Source: Terfezia claveryi (Eukaryota; Ascomycota; Pezizomycetes; Pezizales; Pezizaceae). Taken from it: a stretch of DNA of 64,000 nt. This document shows, in pieces, positions 23,113 to 35,402 of this stretch. Every line of letters starts with the position of its first letter. The stretch's first letter is position 1. Under the pieces are notes generated by a model, which searched no databases, was not told where the DNA came from, and saw only the letters and a program-made list of their open reading frames with translations. The stretch is from positions 33,406 through 97,405 of the forward strand of contig WHUX01000197.1 of NCBI GenBank assembly GCA_015179025.1, read 5' to 3'. Made by a program: the position numbers and the translations under genes.

Positions 23113-23562
23113 TTGAGTTATGGATGATTGGGGTCAACTCGAAGTTGTTTTTGCTGCGTTTGAGCCTGCTATGGTCAATTCAAGCTGAGGGAGAGCATAT
23201 ACACACTTTTATATAGCAAATGCCATAAGTCGTTCGATATAGGTAACGATCCACAACTCCATGGATTCCATATAGTATCACAAAAAAAGTAAAGCTATTT
23301 TTGCGTTCGTAAGCGGAAAGCTCCGACCCAAAGAAACGATCACCCCATTCTTGTTCATGCGCAGCACGCATATACGAGAGTATAAAAATTGCTGTAGCTT
23401 GTTTTGTGGCTGGTTGTACAGTTATGATTTAAATTCGGAGGTTACCTCACAATTACGAGATCATAATATCAGGTTTTTCGCTCGTATCCGGAGTTGTATT
23501 GTGGGTGCGCTAAAATATGATATTGGTGGTTTATCGATCACACTAAAATCTACGATTAATAT

Positions 23563-23879
23563 TGTTAAAAGTATATGCTTGCGTCACTAATGTCGATCAC
23601 CGTGTTGATCAACTTGATTGTTAATGCTTCGCTCTTTGTTCTGCACAACTTCTTTGTTATCCTTTGTCCTGCAAACCTTACTATTGTGTGTCGTCATTAT
23701 TGTCTGCTGTCGCTACTCTCTGCTTTGTTCTACTGTTGCTATCGCAAGTCTCTTGCTCCGTGGTTTATTTAAACCAGACAAAAGTCCTGTCTATATCGAT
23801 CAATAAGTCAATTAAGATAACTGAGATACAAGCAATCTTCCGCTGCATATGAACTTATTCTTGCTGTAGTTTTACAACA
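23563..23879 (+). repeat. Copia-type LTR
   Basis: Starts TGTTAAAAGT and ends TTTTACAACA, giving the TGTT...AACA ends usual for Ty1/Copia LTRs. It is followed by GGTAATGAGCTCCGG, a possible primer-binding site, and then a gag reading frame. No second LTR is visible. Confidence 0.6.
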
Positions 23880-23894
23880 GGTAATGAGCTCCGG

Positions 23895-24020
23895 TTAGCA
23901 CACTTGCTCTCTCGCAAGCTCTCTCTCATCGAAGCTCTCTCGCAAGCTCTCTCGCAAGCTCTCTCGCAAGCTCTCTCGCAAAGCTCTCTCGCAAGCTCTC
24001 TCGCAAAGCTCTCTCTACGC
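23895..24020 (+). repeat. Short tandem repeat, GCTCTCTCGCAA unit
   Basis: About nine copies of an 11-12 bp unit lie in the leader between the Copia LTR and gag. On the minus strand they read a Cys-Glu-Arg-Ala repeat, which I take to be meaningless. Confidence 0.85.
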
Positions 24021-24034
24021 TCGCAACCTCTCCA

Positions 24035-24517
24035 ATGTCCAATCCATTGCCATCCGATTACTATGTTACCAAAGTGAGGTCGGTTCCGAGACTCACGCAC
24101 GGAAACTTTGCTGCCTGGGCAAATGCTGTTAAGTATACACTTATCGGGATGAATTGCTGGGGGATTGTGATAGGCACCGAAAAGCCTCCGAGCGTTCCTG
24201 AAGACAATGAAGAAATGAAGAAATATATGAAGCGATCAAACAAGGTGGTATCGGTGCTATATGGATCCATAACCCCAGCGATCCAAACTTATGTCGCTGG
24301 CTTAACTGACGCTGCAGAGATGTGGGCGACTTTATCTAAGACGATGGACATCGTACAGAATGAGTCTGGATCGTCACATATGAGAGACAAGTTTCACCAT
24401 GAATTCTTCGGTCCAAATGGCACAATCGCACAGAAGATCCTAGCGGCAACATCTACAGTAGCTTTCTATGTTTTAGTCTACATTTGGGTTAGCTTCATCA
24501 TTGACGATACCTTTTAA
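24035..24517 (+). pseudogene. Ty1/Copia Gag, truncated
   Basis: An ATG-initiated frame with the Copia Gag (DUF4219/UBN2-type) pattern: LTHGNFAAWANAVKYTL near residue 19, a MWATLSK segment near residue 93 and MRDKFHHE near residue 120. Homology ends at about residue 135 (AQKI), after which the frame continues for about 25 unrelated codons. No zinc knuckle, integrase or reverse transcriptase follows, so the element was cut off inside gag. Confidence 0.75.
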
Positions 24518-24976
24518 GTACTCAGTGTGTTCTGACAACCAGCGTTTTTTTGTATTCGTGCAGCATTTTATACGCAGAGGTGAAGAGTAACAGCCAAAAC
24601 TTCTGCCTAAGGACCTCAAAACTCGAGAGGGCACTCCATTCCAACTATCAAGTATTTGTGGGCAGGTATATAACATATTTCGTCAGTGGCAAACTCGTCA
24701 AGGGTGTTTGTGCTTGGTTTGTTTTTCATCGCCACTAATCATAGGATAGGACGTATGCTATAGCTGCAACCTCAAGGCCGTACGTACCAACCTCAGCTAT
24801 ACACTGGTTCCTGGTGTCTGGTTTCTCGGCTCCATCTTTTAACACTAGATCTTCTTCAGTAGGTATACCTGGTGGCTGCACCCAGCCCTGAGCCCTTCCC
24901 CAGACATCGCACGCCGCTGGGGACTGAGATACAGATGAGCTTACATATAAACTTATAGACTACCAGACATTCTGCC

Positions 24977-27134
24977 ATGGCCATCAAGGGTGCTCGTGAG
25001 CATCATTCATCGACCAAGGACCGGAATCTACGCAATGCAAAGAGGGTAGCCCATGGCCGCCCAACAAGCCCCGGCCTCCCTAGACCTGCACTATCAGCAC
25101 CTGGGACAGACTCGACTGGGTCTGAGTCGGAGCAGCCCGACAGTCAGGGGTTTTATGACACTATCATTGTTCATCTACCGTAAGTCAAGCCGCCCCACCT
25201 GAAGGGTTGTTAAGCTGCAAGAGTACCGTCTGCTCACTGATATTTCATAGCGCTGTACCCTTTGAGCCCGAACCTGCAACCGCATCGCAGCGGGTCTCCA
25301 CCCCAAGTGGCAAGCCTGTGGCCGGTAAGCGCAAGCGGCGTGCGGTACCCAAAAGTTCTCATTCATCCTCAGCCTTGCCTGTCACGTGTACTACGCATGG
25401 ACGTCCAGCTGCCAAGAAGGTGAAAGTCTCTCGCGACTATACACGTACTGGTACGTCCACCAATCGCAACAGACGCCCCAATATCAGTTGCTGTATCAGA
25501 GCTGCACAGACTCACGTGCAAAGCTACAACTTTGGCGTTTTCAGTGTGGCACCAGTGGTTGATGGGGGCCATGTAGACATCAGTTCTCCCCCAAGTTCTT
25601 ACCAATCAGCGTTTAGTCCAAATCTTCTTCACTCTATCTCAACTCGCGATGGCACTACACGTTCTATACAGCAAAGTCCTATGGTGCTCTTTCCGCCACT
25701 CTCCTGGGTTCAAGATATCGCTTCGCCGGGTTTGAGGCTATCTACGCCATACACTAATGTGTATCCCCTATCAGTGCCTCGCCGGAATGGTTTAATTGTA
25801 AACACCAGGCTGACTAGGCTTTCCCAGCAACATGCATCAGCTCCGCAGGCGTCCAGATCTTTCCGACTCTCTTTGGTTCAAGAAGTGTCTCCGCCACCTG
25901 CGCACTACCCGCCAACTTCTGGCCCACCCAAGCAAATTGTGCCAGCTGCAGCTACAGACCCTCCACCCCTTCCCCTCTTCCATGGTCTCTCTTCGCCAAT
26001 GTCCATGGGTATGGCCTCATCTTTGCGAGGACTTCCCGGCGCCACGAAGTTCCCAGCCAGTGGCCGGAATATAGCGCGGATTGCATTTTCAGGCTTCGCA
26101 GCAGCCGGCATCTATGCCGATGAAGAAACGCAGATTTTGAGTAATGACGAGCGGTGTGCGGAAGTAGGTAGTGACGGCGCCCCGGATGTTGATACTTCCA
26201 GTTCCTGCTCCGAAGATGAAACCAAACCCCACATTCTAGAACCCGAGATTGATACCGAGGCTATGTTGAAAAGGCTAGCTGTCAGAAATCCTGCATTGGC
26301 CAAGCTCTTGTCTTCAGGTTCCAAGAGTGGTAGACAACCCCAGCGAAGGAATGGGTTTGTCCAGGATATCACTGGTAGGATGAAAAAGATCACAGAGGGA
26401 AGCAAGTACTCTTGGCCAGAGGAGAAGATGCCGCTCAAAGTGAATCTTGTAAATAGATTGACTAGAAAGACGAAGAGGACAATGGAAGATGAAGAAGGTC
26501 GAAGGGTGCCAGGGTTTTTTCATAGTGTCAGCTTTGAGGAAAAGTGGGAGGTGAGTGGGGAGAGGGATAATTTCGGTGAGTATACATCTAGAATCGATAC
26601 ACGAGCATGTAGTAATGACCCAATTTAGATATGCAATCGGTGAAGCAACTGCGAGGCCACGGTTTTGGCAAAAGAACGACGGATAGTGTTGGAAATTTGG
26701 AAGATAGTCCAATGGGTAGATGTGGAGACAGCACAGATGAAGTCCTGGATACCATTATTGCCAGAATGTCGTCTCCGGAGCTCCCTCCAACTTTACGAAC
26801 AGCAAATGGAACCCCAGCAAGTCCTCGCCTCACCACACCGGCGCTCTCGATTAACACTTCCCAAGCTAGTAGTATCCAAGGAGTTCCTTCCCCAATTGTG
26901 GCTTCTCCAATTAGTAATTGGTCAAAGGTATTCTATATGCCTGATGACAACTTAGGAGAACTTGCAGGGGAACAAATCACGAAGGATTACCCGTTGCTCA
27001 AGGGAGTTGACACAGATACCCAAGAGGTTGTTGGTGCAGGTGGATCGGGTGGTTTTGTTTGTCAACTTATGAATTTATCCAAACCACTTCATGGGGTGCA
27101 GCCTGTAAGAAGGGGGAGTGTAAGGCTCAGATAA
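24977..27134 (+). CDS. Hypothetical protein, 677 aa, three exons
   Basis: Exons are 24977-25179, 25251-26575 and 26629-27134. Introns start GTAAGT (25180) and GTGAGT (26576) and end CATAG and TTTAG. The joined length of 2034 nt is an exact multiple of three and the frame is open throughout, which strongly supports the model. The start has a favourable GCCATGG context. The protein is rich in Ser, Pro and basic clusters: GKRKRRAVPK and RPAAKKVKV near residues 90-130 look like nuclear localisation signals. A better-ordered stretch follows at about residues 390-560, with GFVQDITGRMKKI and EKWEVSGERDNFGDMQ across the second splice junction. I do not recognise a domain. A nuclear regulatory protein is a guess from composition only. 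Confidence 0.8.
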
Positions 27135-30100
27135 CGGAATGGGATGATACGTTGTTGGATGGATCCGAAGCCAGGGCCGCCGCCAGGGTTTTGCATAGTT
27201 TGAGGTTTTAGCATGATATTGAGAACGATTTGAGTCTTGGCTTTGGGATATACCGCTTGTTATAAGGTTACATGGAGCTCGCATCGGACAGGAATTGAAT
27301 AAGTAAAGGTAGTTATGGTGAGTTTCAAGCAGAATGAGATTTTATGCATGAACAGAGAAGTATGTATATGGAGTTCTACTGGAGCCCGAATATATCTAGA
27401 GAGTTTATAGGTTATTGGCTAGCTATTACTACAGGATCATACCTACCCACTGATGCACTGCCACTCTTTCACCCGCGTTTGATTCTCTTTTCCACGAGTG
27501 TCGTCTGCCTTGTACTAACTAGTATTTTCTATACAACTAACAGGCCAATGATGTACACTGGTAAGGTACATCGGTATGCACGTATATTCTTAGGTAGGCA
27601 CAAAATGGTTAGACTACTTTACCTACAAGTCGTATCTATCCCTGCTGCAAATCCGAAAAGGTTAGAACGTACCTATACCGTATCGTTAAACACCTTATCC
27701 CATTGAATTTGTTCTTCTTATTGACAGCGCTAGCATCGAGCTCCGTATGTAAACCCTCGTCAATGGGTCAAGACCATCATTCAGACTTTAGCATGGGCCT
27801 CGCCGTTCGTATAGTATAACCTTCATACATAATTATGGTGGGAGCTCTAGATCCAAAATTGACAATCAAATCGACCAAGGTACACCCTATTGAACCAGAC
27901 TGCAACGTAAGTAATAGTCAGGGGTCATGCAACCAGACTACGTAAGTAAGTCTGGTTCGCACAATAGCCCCACTAGCATGCATGAGCGCGTGGACATATT
28001 CATGGAGCTACCTAGGCCTGTTTTCCACATGATGCCCCTCAATTATTGTCATATATGCACGCAACCCAGTTTGCAGAACACCACATGCGCTTGAATCGGG
28101 AGCTAATGGGCATATGGCCTTGCTAGACACATAGTGATAATGCTAATAGTTTATCAGCTGGCATGTACGGTATACATATCGTTCCCTCCTCGTTATAATT
28201 ACACAAGTTATGACATCGGCACCATGAGTGAGTAGGTAATGAATCTGAATTACTTCTGGGGCTTTAGATGCGTTGACTCGAGTTTAATTGCTGCATGCTG
28301 CGTGGTCACCCTAAGCTGCATATAGAAAGTTTGCAAGTATTTGTTTAACTTTGTATCATGTACGGAGTAGATACCTGAATAGCTACAAAAAGGACTACGC
28401 AAAAATGTAATTAGACGACAATTAAAATGACAATAAAATCAGGGATCAAGGTAATTATCTTATTAGTCTAGCCCTTGAGAGAAAGAGACGCCTTGAATAA
28501 GGGGCGTCATGACGAGTTATCTCCTGTGCATGGCTATCTGTATTAATTCCCACACCCTTTCCAAAACATCCAATGTTTGCTCCAACCATAATTTACGCCC
28601 ACCCGATCCATTACTTTTACAACATATACTTTTGCTGTAATCGCTCCATAGTCCTCACAGCCGAAGTGCACCAGAATTCACTCAAGCTCAACCTAAACCG
28701 TGCCGATACCTATCACACTCTTCTAACATCATTACAGTATCAGAAAAATAGGGGCTTGGACGCTTCCTTTGTTTGTTTATCGTGTGAGAGCGTCGGAATT
28801 AAGAAGGTAATCTTACTAGTAACAGAAAATGCGAGTGCCTTTGTTCAATGTAAAATGTTATCGTTATTGTTACTTTCTCTTAATTTCTCTTACAAAGGAA
28901 CAGCAGTTTTTACGGAATCCATTTTTACGTGAAGAATAAGGATGCAGTCTTTGGGAAATCTTCTGGATGCTCTCTTAAGCAATGAAGATTGAGCAATATA
29001 TTACCCTTTTCACGCTTTCGCAAAAAGTAATTCACTGAACGGGAAATACTCGTAGCTGCTCTATTAGCTGAGCCTACACGAGTCTATTATATATATCAAT
29101 CAGTTATCTGATGACTGGGTTGAGAAGCCAGGCAAAGCAGAGTCTTGCTTATTTCACCCGTACCTTCAAGCTCTACCAACCTCAAGGCCTCAAAGACCTC
29201 CGGTAATTCAGTCACATGTTGCTATTATCAGAAATTTACGACTCACTTTATAACGGGTTTTCATAGTATGGTTGGGGTTTTCATCAGTTTAGGATATGAG
29301 CTATCTTTTATCGTTTTTGTTTATAGGCGATAGCGGCTGGCTTTGCAGTGCGCTGAATTGACTCCCTTCTACAATCCACATAGCCCTTCTCATGATCAGT
29401 CAAGCACGAGTGTTTTCCTACTTATGAGTATGGGAACATAGAAACCAGGTATAAGGTTGAATGGTATAGTGTAGTATTGGTGTAGAGAACATCAGAACAT
29501 TTGGAATGGCATTCGCGTTGATGTAGGATGTGGTATTCGCGCTGATATTATGGTTGGCTCGTCATGACGAGCCCCATTGCTACCTCTCAAAACAGCTAGA
29601 TATTTAAGCTGCTGCTTTTCCTGCAACCAGACTATGTATTGGTTTTCAACCTAGTATTTTTTAGTTAGCCTCATGCTCAGCTAGCTAAGTGGCAATGCAT
29701 ATGCTCCCAAAGGAAGGTAGTTAGTAGTTAGTCCTGGTTGGATAATTAGGAAATCCATTTTCTTCAGTTTGTAATCTTCAAGAGATGTGACCTCCGAGAA
29801 TCTTGTAAATACTTTGTCAATCTGTGGCTCACGAAGTTTCGTTTCATTTTCTGGGCCTGTATTTGGCTACGCATATAAAACAGTACGTTCAAAATTCACA
29901 CAGCCATCTTACATTATGTCTCACGTGGGCACTTATGGCACTGAATATTAAGGGGAGGTAACACAGCTACAATCGCCAAAAGCGCCCGCTTGAAAGCTTC
30001 AAAATTTAGAGAAGGACGCAGTCTATTATTCATATTTTTGAGGCTATCTAAGAGGCACAATGATCTATAGGACTGAAGTCATTTCGGAGCACTAAATTGT

Positions 30101-30900
30101 ATAGGGAATGGCGCATTTCCCCACTTACCTGAAGGCCGTTACAGGGTCTATAAACCTAGAGATAGAAACTATAATAAGCTCAAACTCCATTCAAAAAGCC
30201 AACCTCGAATTCACAAATTGAGTGCAATTATGCAGGTGTCTACGAGGGGGCCATTTGACTGTGTTACCAAGTCTGGTAGCTTTAAAGTCGGTTTTGTTGA
30301 TCGAGACTAGTTTTGTTTTAGTCTGGTTTTTTCTTTGTTATTAACTTCTGTACCTACATTCAGCCCTAGACAGGCATTTTAAAGTCGGAGCCTAAGGCTA
30401 TGACCAACCAGACTAGGCTATATCCTGGATCCAAACATGGAGCGGATTGGTTTAAAAGCCCATGGAATAATCCCCAATGATATTTCGGTGGTTTTTGCAC
30501 CTCCATACTAGTGGTATGACAGAACCGCATAAACCCGAGAGTGCTGCATAAACTGGAGACAGAAGGTTGTCGGTACGCTACATGTCGGGTGGGCCTTGGT
30601 ACTCCTTTATCTCGCTCGTAATTAGGAAAATGGAATTTCTTGATCTGCAGATCAATATGAATGGTTGTGCAACGTGAGCTTGATGTTGTTACACAGAAAC
30701 GATGCATTGCTTGGAGGCACCGTTCACCTTTCACGCGTTGACCTCCTTCACAATGGCATCGGCAGCGGGAGTGGTACAAAACCGCCCTCGACATTCCATG
30801 CTTGAAAGCGAAATCTTCAGAATGACCGATGCACCTGTCTCGTAGGTAATGTTCCTTCCTCCTTCACCAACGCAAGCTAAAGGGAGAGTCTTTATCAGCC
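27135..30900. other. Long intergenic region, no supported gene
   Basis: About 3.8 kb with only short frames (the longest, 142 codons on the minus strand at 30366-30794, lies in the phytase upstream region and has no recognisable features). The 9-mer AACCAGACT or its complement recurs at about 27894, 27942, 27949, 29623, 30326 and 30402. The pair at 27893-27959 forms an inverted repeat, GAACCAGACT...AGTCTGGTTC. Confidence 0.4.
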
Positions 30901-33413
30901 ATGCATCTCTCTCTTACCTGCTTAACGGCGGCAGCCTTTTTGCTCCTCTCAGCTCCATTCTGTACGACCTTTGTCCGTCGAGATGATAGCCCAGTCATAT
31001 CCCTCACCCTCGCTGGCAAAACTACTCCTATCGAAGCTGATAAACCCGCTATCTTTTACCCCAAGCTGGGCAAAGGCACCCTTTTCCTAGTCGGAAATGA
31101 TGGTTCTGCCATAGGGGGAATCAGGATTTTCAACCTTTCCACCGATACATCAGGTACATCGGTAATCCAACTTGCAGGATATGCCACGGGGCGGACTAAA
31201 CTTGTTACAACAATCTATAATGTTTCCGGAAAGGACTTTATCGCCACCATTGACATGCCCGATTCTATGCTCCGCTTCTTTCCGATTGAACATGATGGGA
31301 AATTGAAGAATGGGAAGCCTGAACTAGGGAAGGCCATTGAAGCTAGGACGGTGATAGGGGATTGGTCAGCTATCTGCACATGGAGGAGCGGGGTGACAGG
31401 GAGTCAGTATTTGTATTTGTTTGGGAAGGGGAAGGTGGTGATGTTTGTTGTGCGAGAGGGGCCAAAACAAAAGCTAGAGATTGTTGAAGTATGTCCATCC
31501 GCCAGGTGCAAGACTTGTTTTGCGAATATCCGTATGAATGATAGTTAATACTTTAGGTGATAATACTTTAGGTGCAAACATTCCCAATCCCAGTGGAAGC
31601 ACAAAGTTGTGCCATCACTCCTGGTGGAGCCGGGTTTTTTGGTGCTGCGGATAAGATGCTTTATTCATTTACCACAGCAGATTCTATCTCTCCACCAACG
31701 ATCTTGGAGGTAATGAAGGTAGAGGATGAAGTCTCCGGATTGAGTGTATATCACGGTGGAAATGAAGAGGAGTACATGTTCCTCGCCATGCCGGAGGCCT
31801 TAGAAATATTTTCCCTAGGCCGAGCACCTGCTGTCAACTTCACTCACATCGGCTCTGTAACCCTACCACCTGGTGTTGATGAATTCAAGGATCTTGCGCT
31901 TTACCAACAACCTCTCCCCAGCTTCCCCCAAGGCTTCCTCTTCTATAGTGCAGCCGGAGACGATGCGGAATTTTTCGCAGTCAGCTCCCTAGAGCCCATA
32001 CTCTCCGGCGTCAACTCAATTATACCAAACATTGTGTATAACCCCCGCCAAAAAGCCACAGGAGGATCTCAAAAGTGTCCAGAAAGGAATGACTGCTCGA
32101 ATTCCGGATTTTGCCTCTCACCGACCACTTGCTCATGTTTTGCCGGTTCTGCTGGCTCTGATTGTTCGAAATTCACCTGTCCGAAAGAATGCTCCGGACA
32201 CGGGAAGTGCGTTTCGGCGAATACATGTTCTTGTAAGAAGCCTTGGGGTGGTGTTGATTGCAGCACACTCGTCATCCCGGTGCAGTTTGAGACTGAGACG
32301 ACCGGCGGAAAAGATAGTGATGATCCTGCGATTTGGATCCATCCTGATTCAGCGAAGAGAGAAGCGAGTAGGATAATTGCTACAACGAAGTCAAAAGAGG
32401 GTGAGGGACTAGCGGTGTTTACTCCACAGGGGAAATTAGTACAACATATGTCTGCCCCGGAGCCGAATAACGTCGCCGTACTCTACGGAGTTGAAATCTC
32501 GGGGACGAAAAAGACCTTAGACCTTGCCGTAGCTGGATGCCGGGGAGATAAAACCCTCTGCATGTTTCAGGTCGAGTCAAACGGGACGCTCTCAGAAATT
32601 TCCGGTGGCACACAGCCTCTCCCGGCGAAATTTTCTCCATATGGTTCCTGCGTCTATCATTCGCCAAAGGATGGATCCACTTACGCATTTATAAACTCGA
32701 AAACTTCTGAGTACCTCCAATTCCGTATCTCGGCAGCGTTGCCAAACTCCACTAGACAACCTGAACTCAGCTCCACCCTTGTGAGACGGTTCTTTGCGGG
32801 TACCGGGGGGCAGGTTGAAGGTTGTGTGGTTGATGATGAGAATTCCCTACTATTACTGGGGGAAGAGCCACTTGGGCTCTGGGCATACCCAGCCGAGCCA
32901 GACACAAACGCAACAGCGGGGGGTTACCTCATTGACGACGTCAATGGGAAGCTCGACGCAGATGTAGAAGGCGTAGCCTTAATCCCTGGTCCGACGAGAG
33001 AATCAGGCTATATCCTCGTCTCGGTGCAGGGAATGTCGGCGTATAATATCTATTACCGCGCGGCGCCTCATGCATTCGTGATGAGATTTTCTTTGGGGGA
33101 TAGTGATGATGGAACGGTTGATGGAGTAACGAATACAGATGGTATAGCTGCAACGGGCATAGATTTGGGTATGGAGGAGTTTCGGTACGGAGTGGTGGTG
33201 GTGCATGATGACGTCAATCAGAAAGCCGCTGGAGGAGTGGACAAGGAGGTAAGTTTTAAAATCGTGGGAGTGGAAAGGATTCTAGGCAATAAAGATGCTT
33301 TGGGGAAGGATAGGGTGAAACGGTTGTTAGCGGATGTCGGAACACGTTGGGACCCAAGGGCGGTAGGGGAGAATGGGAAGAGGAGGAAAAGGGAAGAGAG
33401 TGGTGGGCTTTAG
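30901..33413 (+). CDS. Secreted beta-propeller phytase (3-phytase type) with EGF-like modules
   Basis: Exon 1 is 30901-31488 and exon 2 is 31572-33413, with a GTATGT donor and CTTTAG acceptor; 809 aa. Residues 1-22 form a signal peptide (LTCLTAAAFLLLSAPFCTTF), so the enzyme is exported. Residues about 25-350 look like a diverged first propeller. Residues about 365-430 hold two Cys-rich EGF-like modules (CPERNDCSNSGFC..., CPKECSGHGKC...). The C-terminal half is the phytase domain, opening with DSDDPAIWIHP at about residue 445, the acidic calcium-binding and substrate-binding stretch of the family, and later GQVEGCVVDDE and DADVEGVAL. The family releases phosphate from phytate outside the cell in a calcium-dependent way. 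The acceptor region is duplicated: a second CTTTAG 15 bp upstream would add an immediate in-frame stop. Confidence 0.9.
31489..31571 (+). other. Phytase intron with duplicated acceptor
   Basis: 83-bp intron. TAATACTTTAGGTG occurs twice in tandem at its 3' end (15-bp period), so two AG acceptors lie 15 nt apart. Use of the upstream one keeps the frame but adds V-I-I-L-stop. Only the downstream site gives a full-length enzyme. Confidence 0.75.
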
Positions 33414-34208
33414 GAGTTGTAAATAGTAAGGAATAATATAGACATTGTCTTCATACAATGCGAGGTTGTATGGGTTCTTGCCATGTCTGGGAATTTGGAA
33501 CATACGTATGACTACATGAAGGAAATTAAACCCACGAGCTCAGGAGCCAGTTGGATACCTTCTTGAGATAAAGGGTAACTTCAACCCAAAACCCAGGTGT
33601 TGCTGGACCGAATAAGAGTAATGGGAACTTAAAAATAATTAATAAAAACCCTGAATGATACTCACTACAACATTCAATCACTAAGCTTGGATGAACACAA
33701 AGAAAACATATGCAGTCCTCAATACTAGCTACATGAATCTCTAGGTTCTTCATTCAACTGAAAAAGTTGCTGCGAGAGCGTGCTTGCGAGCTATTCTTAG
33801 TCGGTCCTGAACCAAGGGGTGATATATATAACTATTCGTGACCATCACCCTAGGCCTCCATCGCAAATGTAGTACACTATCTTGTTTGCCCCCACATTTA
33901 CCCTGAATAGCTATCAAGTGCCAGTGAAGATAGAGTTCTCCAAATTGTGAATTCAACTAGTGGATATGTAATGAGTTATTGTGTGACACAGAGTGGGTGT
34001 GTTCATGGTATGAAAATGACGGGAGTTGAAGAGCCGCTTTTGGATCACCATACAGCAAACATGAATTATACCGACAACCAGAATACGAGTGCAGTAGGAA
34101 ATGCTTTCAATTGTTCAAGTAAAACCCTCGATTTTGTTCGCTTCATGCCTTGGATTCGCAGGAGCTCATCCTCAAGAGAGGAGACTACTGTCACAGATCA
34201 CCTTTAAC

Positions 34209-34420
34209 CTGTCACGGAATATACTTGAACCTATGACAGTCATGCCAGACACTAGCACGACTCTCAAAATATGACTACCAACAAACCGACCCACGAATCT
34301 TGACACCCTACTGGTAACCCATGCACTTGCCTGTATGACTATTGTCATGGAATATACTTGAACCTGCGACAGTCGTGCCAGACACTGGCACGACTCTCAA
34401 AACATGACCACCCGCGAACC
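34209..34420 (+). repeat. Tandem duplicate (138-bp period) of an LTR-like start
   Basis: GGAATATACTTGAACCTRYGACAGTCRTGCCAGACACTRGCACGACTCTCAAAA occurs at about 34216 and 34350. The second half matches the start of the possible LTR at 19968. GTCGTGCC...GGCACGAC is a perfect 8-bp inverted repeat. Confidence 0.6.
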
Positions 34421-34631
34421 TTGATCTACGAACCATACTAACAAATCTCATTCTAGTTCATCTTCATCAGAATCTTCTAAGGAGGACATAATACATATTG
34501 CTGGCCCTTCTACTTAATATCCAATCTTATTTTGTCCTGTACTTACACTTTTTAATTCATTGCGTGCTTTATTCCATATTGTATCTACTATATATGAATA
34601 TTACTTACTCAGGTAATTATGTGCTCTTGGG

Positions 34632-34685
34632 GGGCCCGGGCCTACAGCGAGAACAGTTGTTGTCTCGCTGTAGGTCCGGGCTCCC
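34632..34685. repeat. Strong hairpin, about 20-bp stem
   Basis: CCCGGGCCTACAGCGAGA is followed after a short ACAGTTGTTG loop by TCTCGCTGTAGGTCCGGG, with a single mismatch. It lies in AT-rich DNA without a terminator-like T-run on either side. It could be the ends of a tiny inverted-repeat element. Confidence 0.7.
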
Positions 34686-35402
34686 TACGAGCCAGGCCTC
34701 TCGCGAATATTGAGTTCTTGGTGTAGGCTCGAAACATCTTTCTCTTCTAGCCCATCTTTTAAGTCTGATAGTTGGATCTTATATTTTTCATTAATCAAGA
34801 CAATTGCTTTGAAAAGCATGAGTTTGTGAGCATCAATGCCTTGCAGAAGGTTGGGAATCTATGAGATTTATAGGATAACATTAGGTAGTATATTCTCAGT
34901 TCAAACGAAAACAGGAACAGTGGTGAGTTTGACATTTGCCTTTATATTTACATGTAGTTTCCGCTTAGTCTGTATGCTTAATGTAGCAGCCTCTCTTAAT
35001 AATAGGCAGTTTGCATTATATTTAGATAATGTATGCAATTGATCTAAATTAGGATACGTAAAATTTGGTAGAAGTTTCTATAGCTCACAGGTAGGATAAT
35101 AGTGGTTCTGTATGCCATGTAGAGTGAGCAACTGATATCGATCTGGATAAGGTTTAAGGGTGATCTTGCAGAATAGCTTAGGTGCATTGGTTGCATGTCA
35201 GTCAATTGTAGGAATGTAAAGTGGTACCAGATCACCAACATTAAATTATGCAATTTGTTGCAATTTACTATATTTTATACTCATCTGAGTACGAGCCTTT
35301 GCAGTATTGGCCTGAACTCGAGCCAATATAATAGAGAAATCTAGTACATAATATCTAGTTAGTATATTAGTATATTAGATCTAGTGTGTCTATACCTGGG
35401 AT

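Noticed and set aside
30366..30794. 142-codon minus-strand frame upstream of the phytase
   Set aside because: No recognisable motif, no splice support and located in the likely promoter region; mentioned only as part of the spacer.
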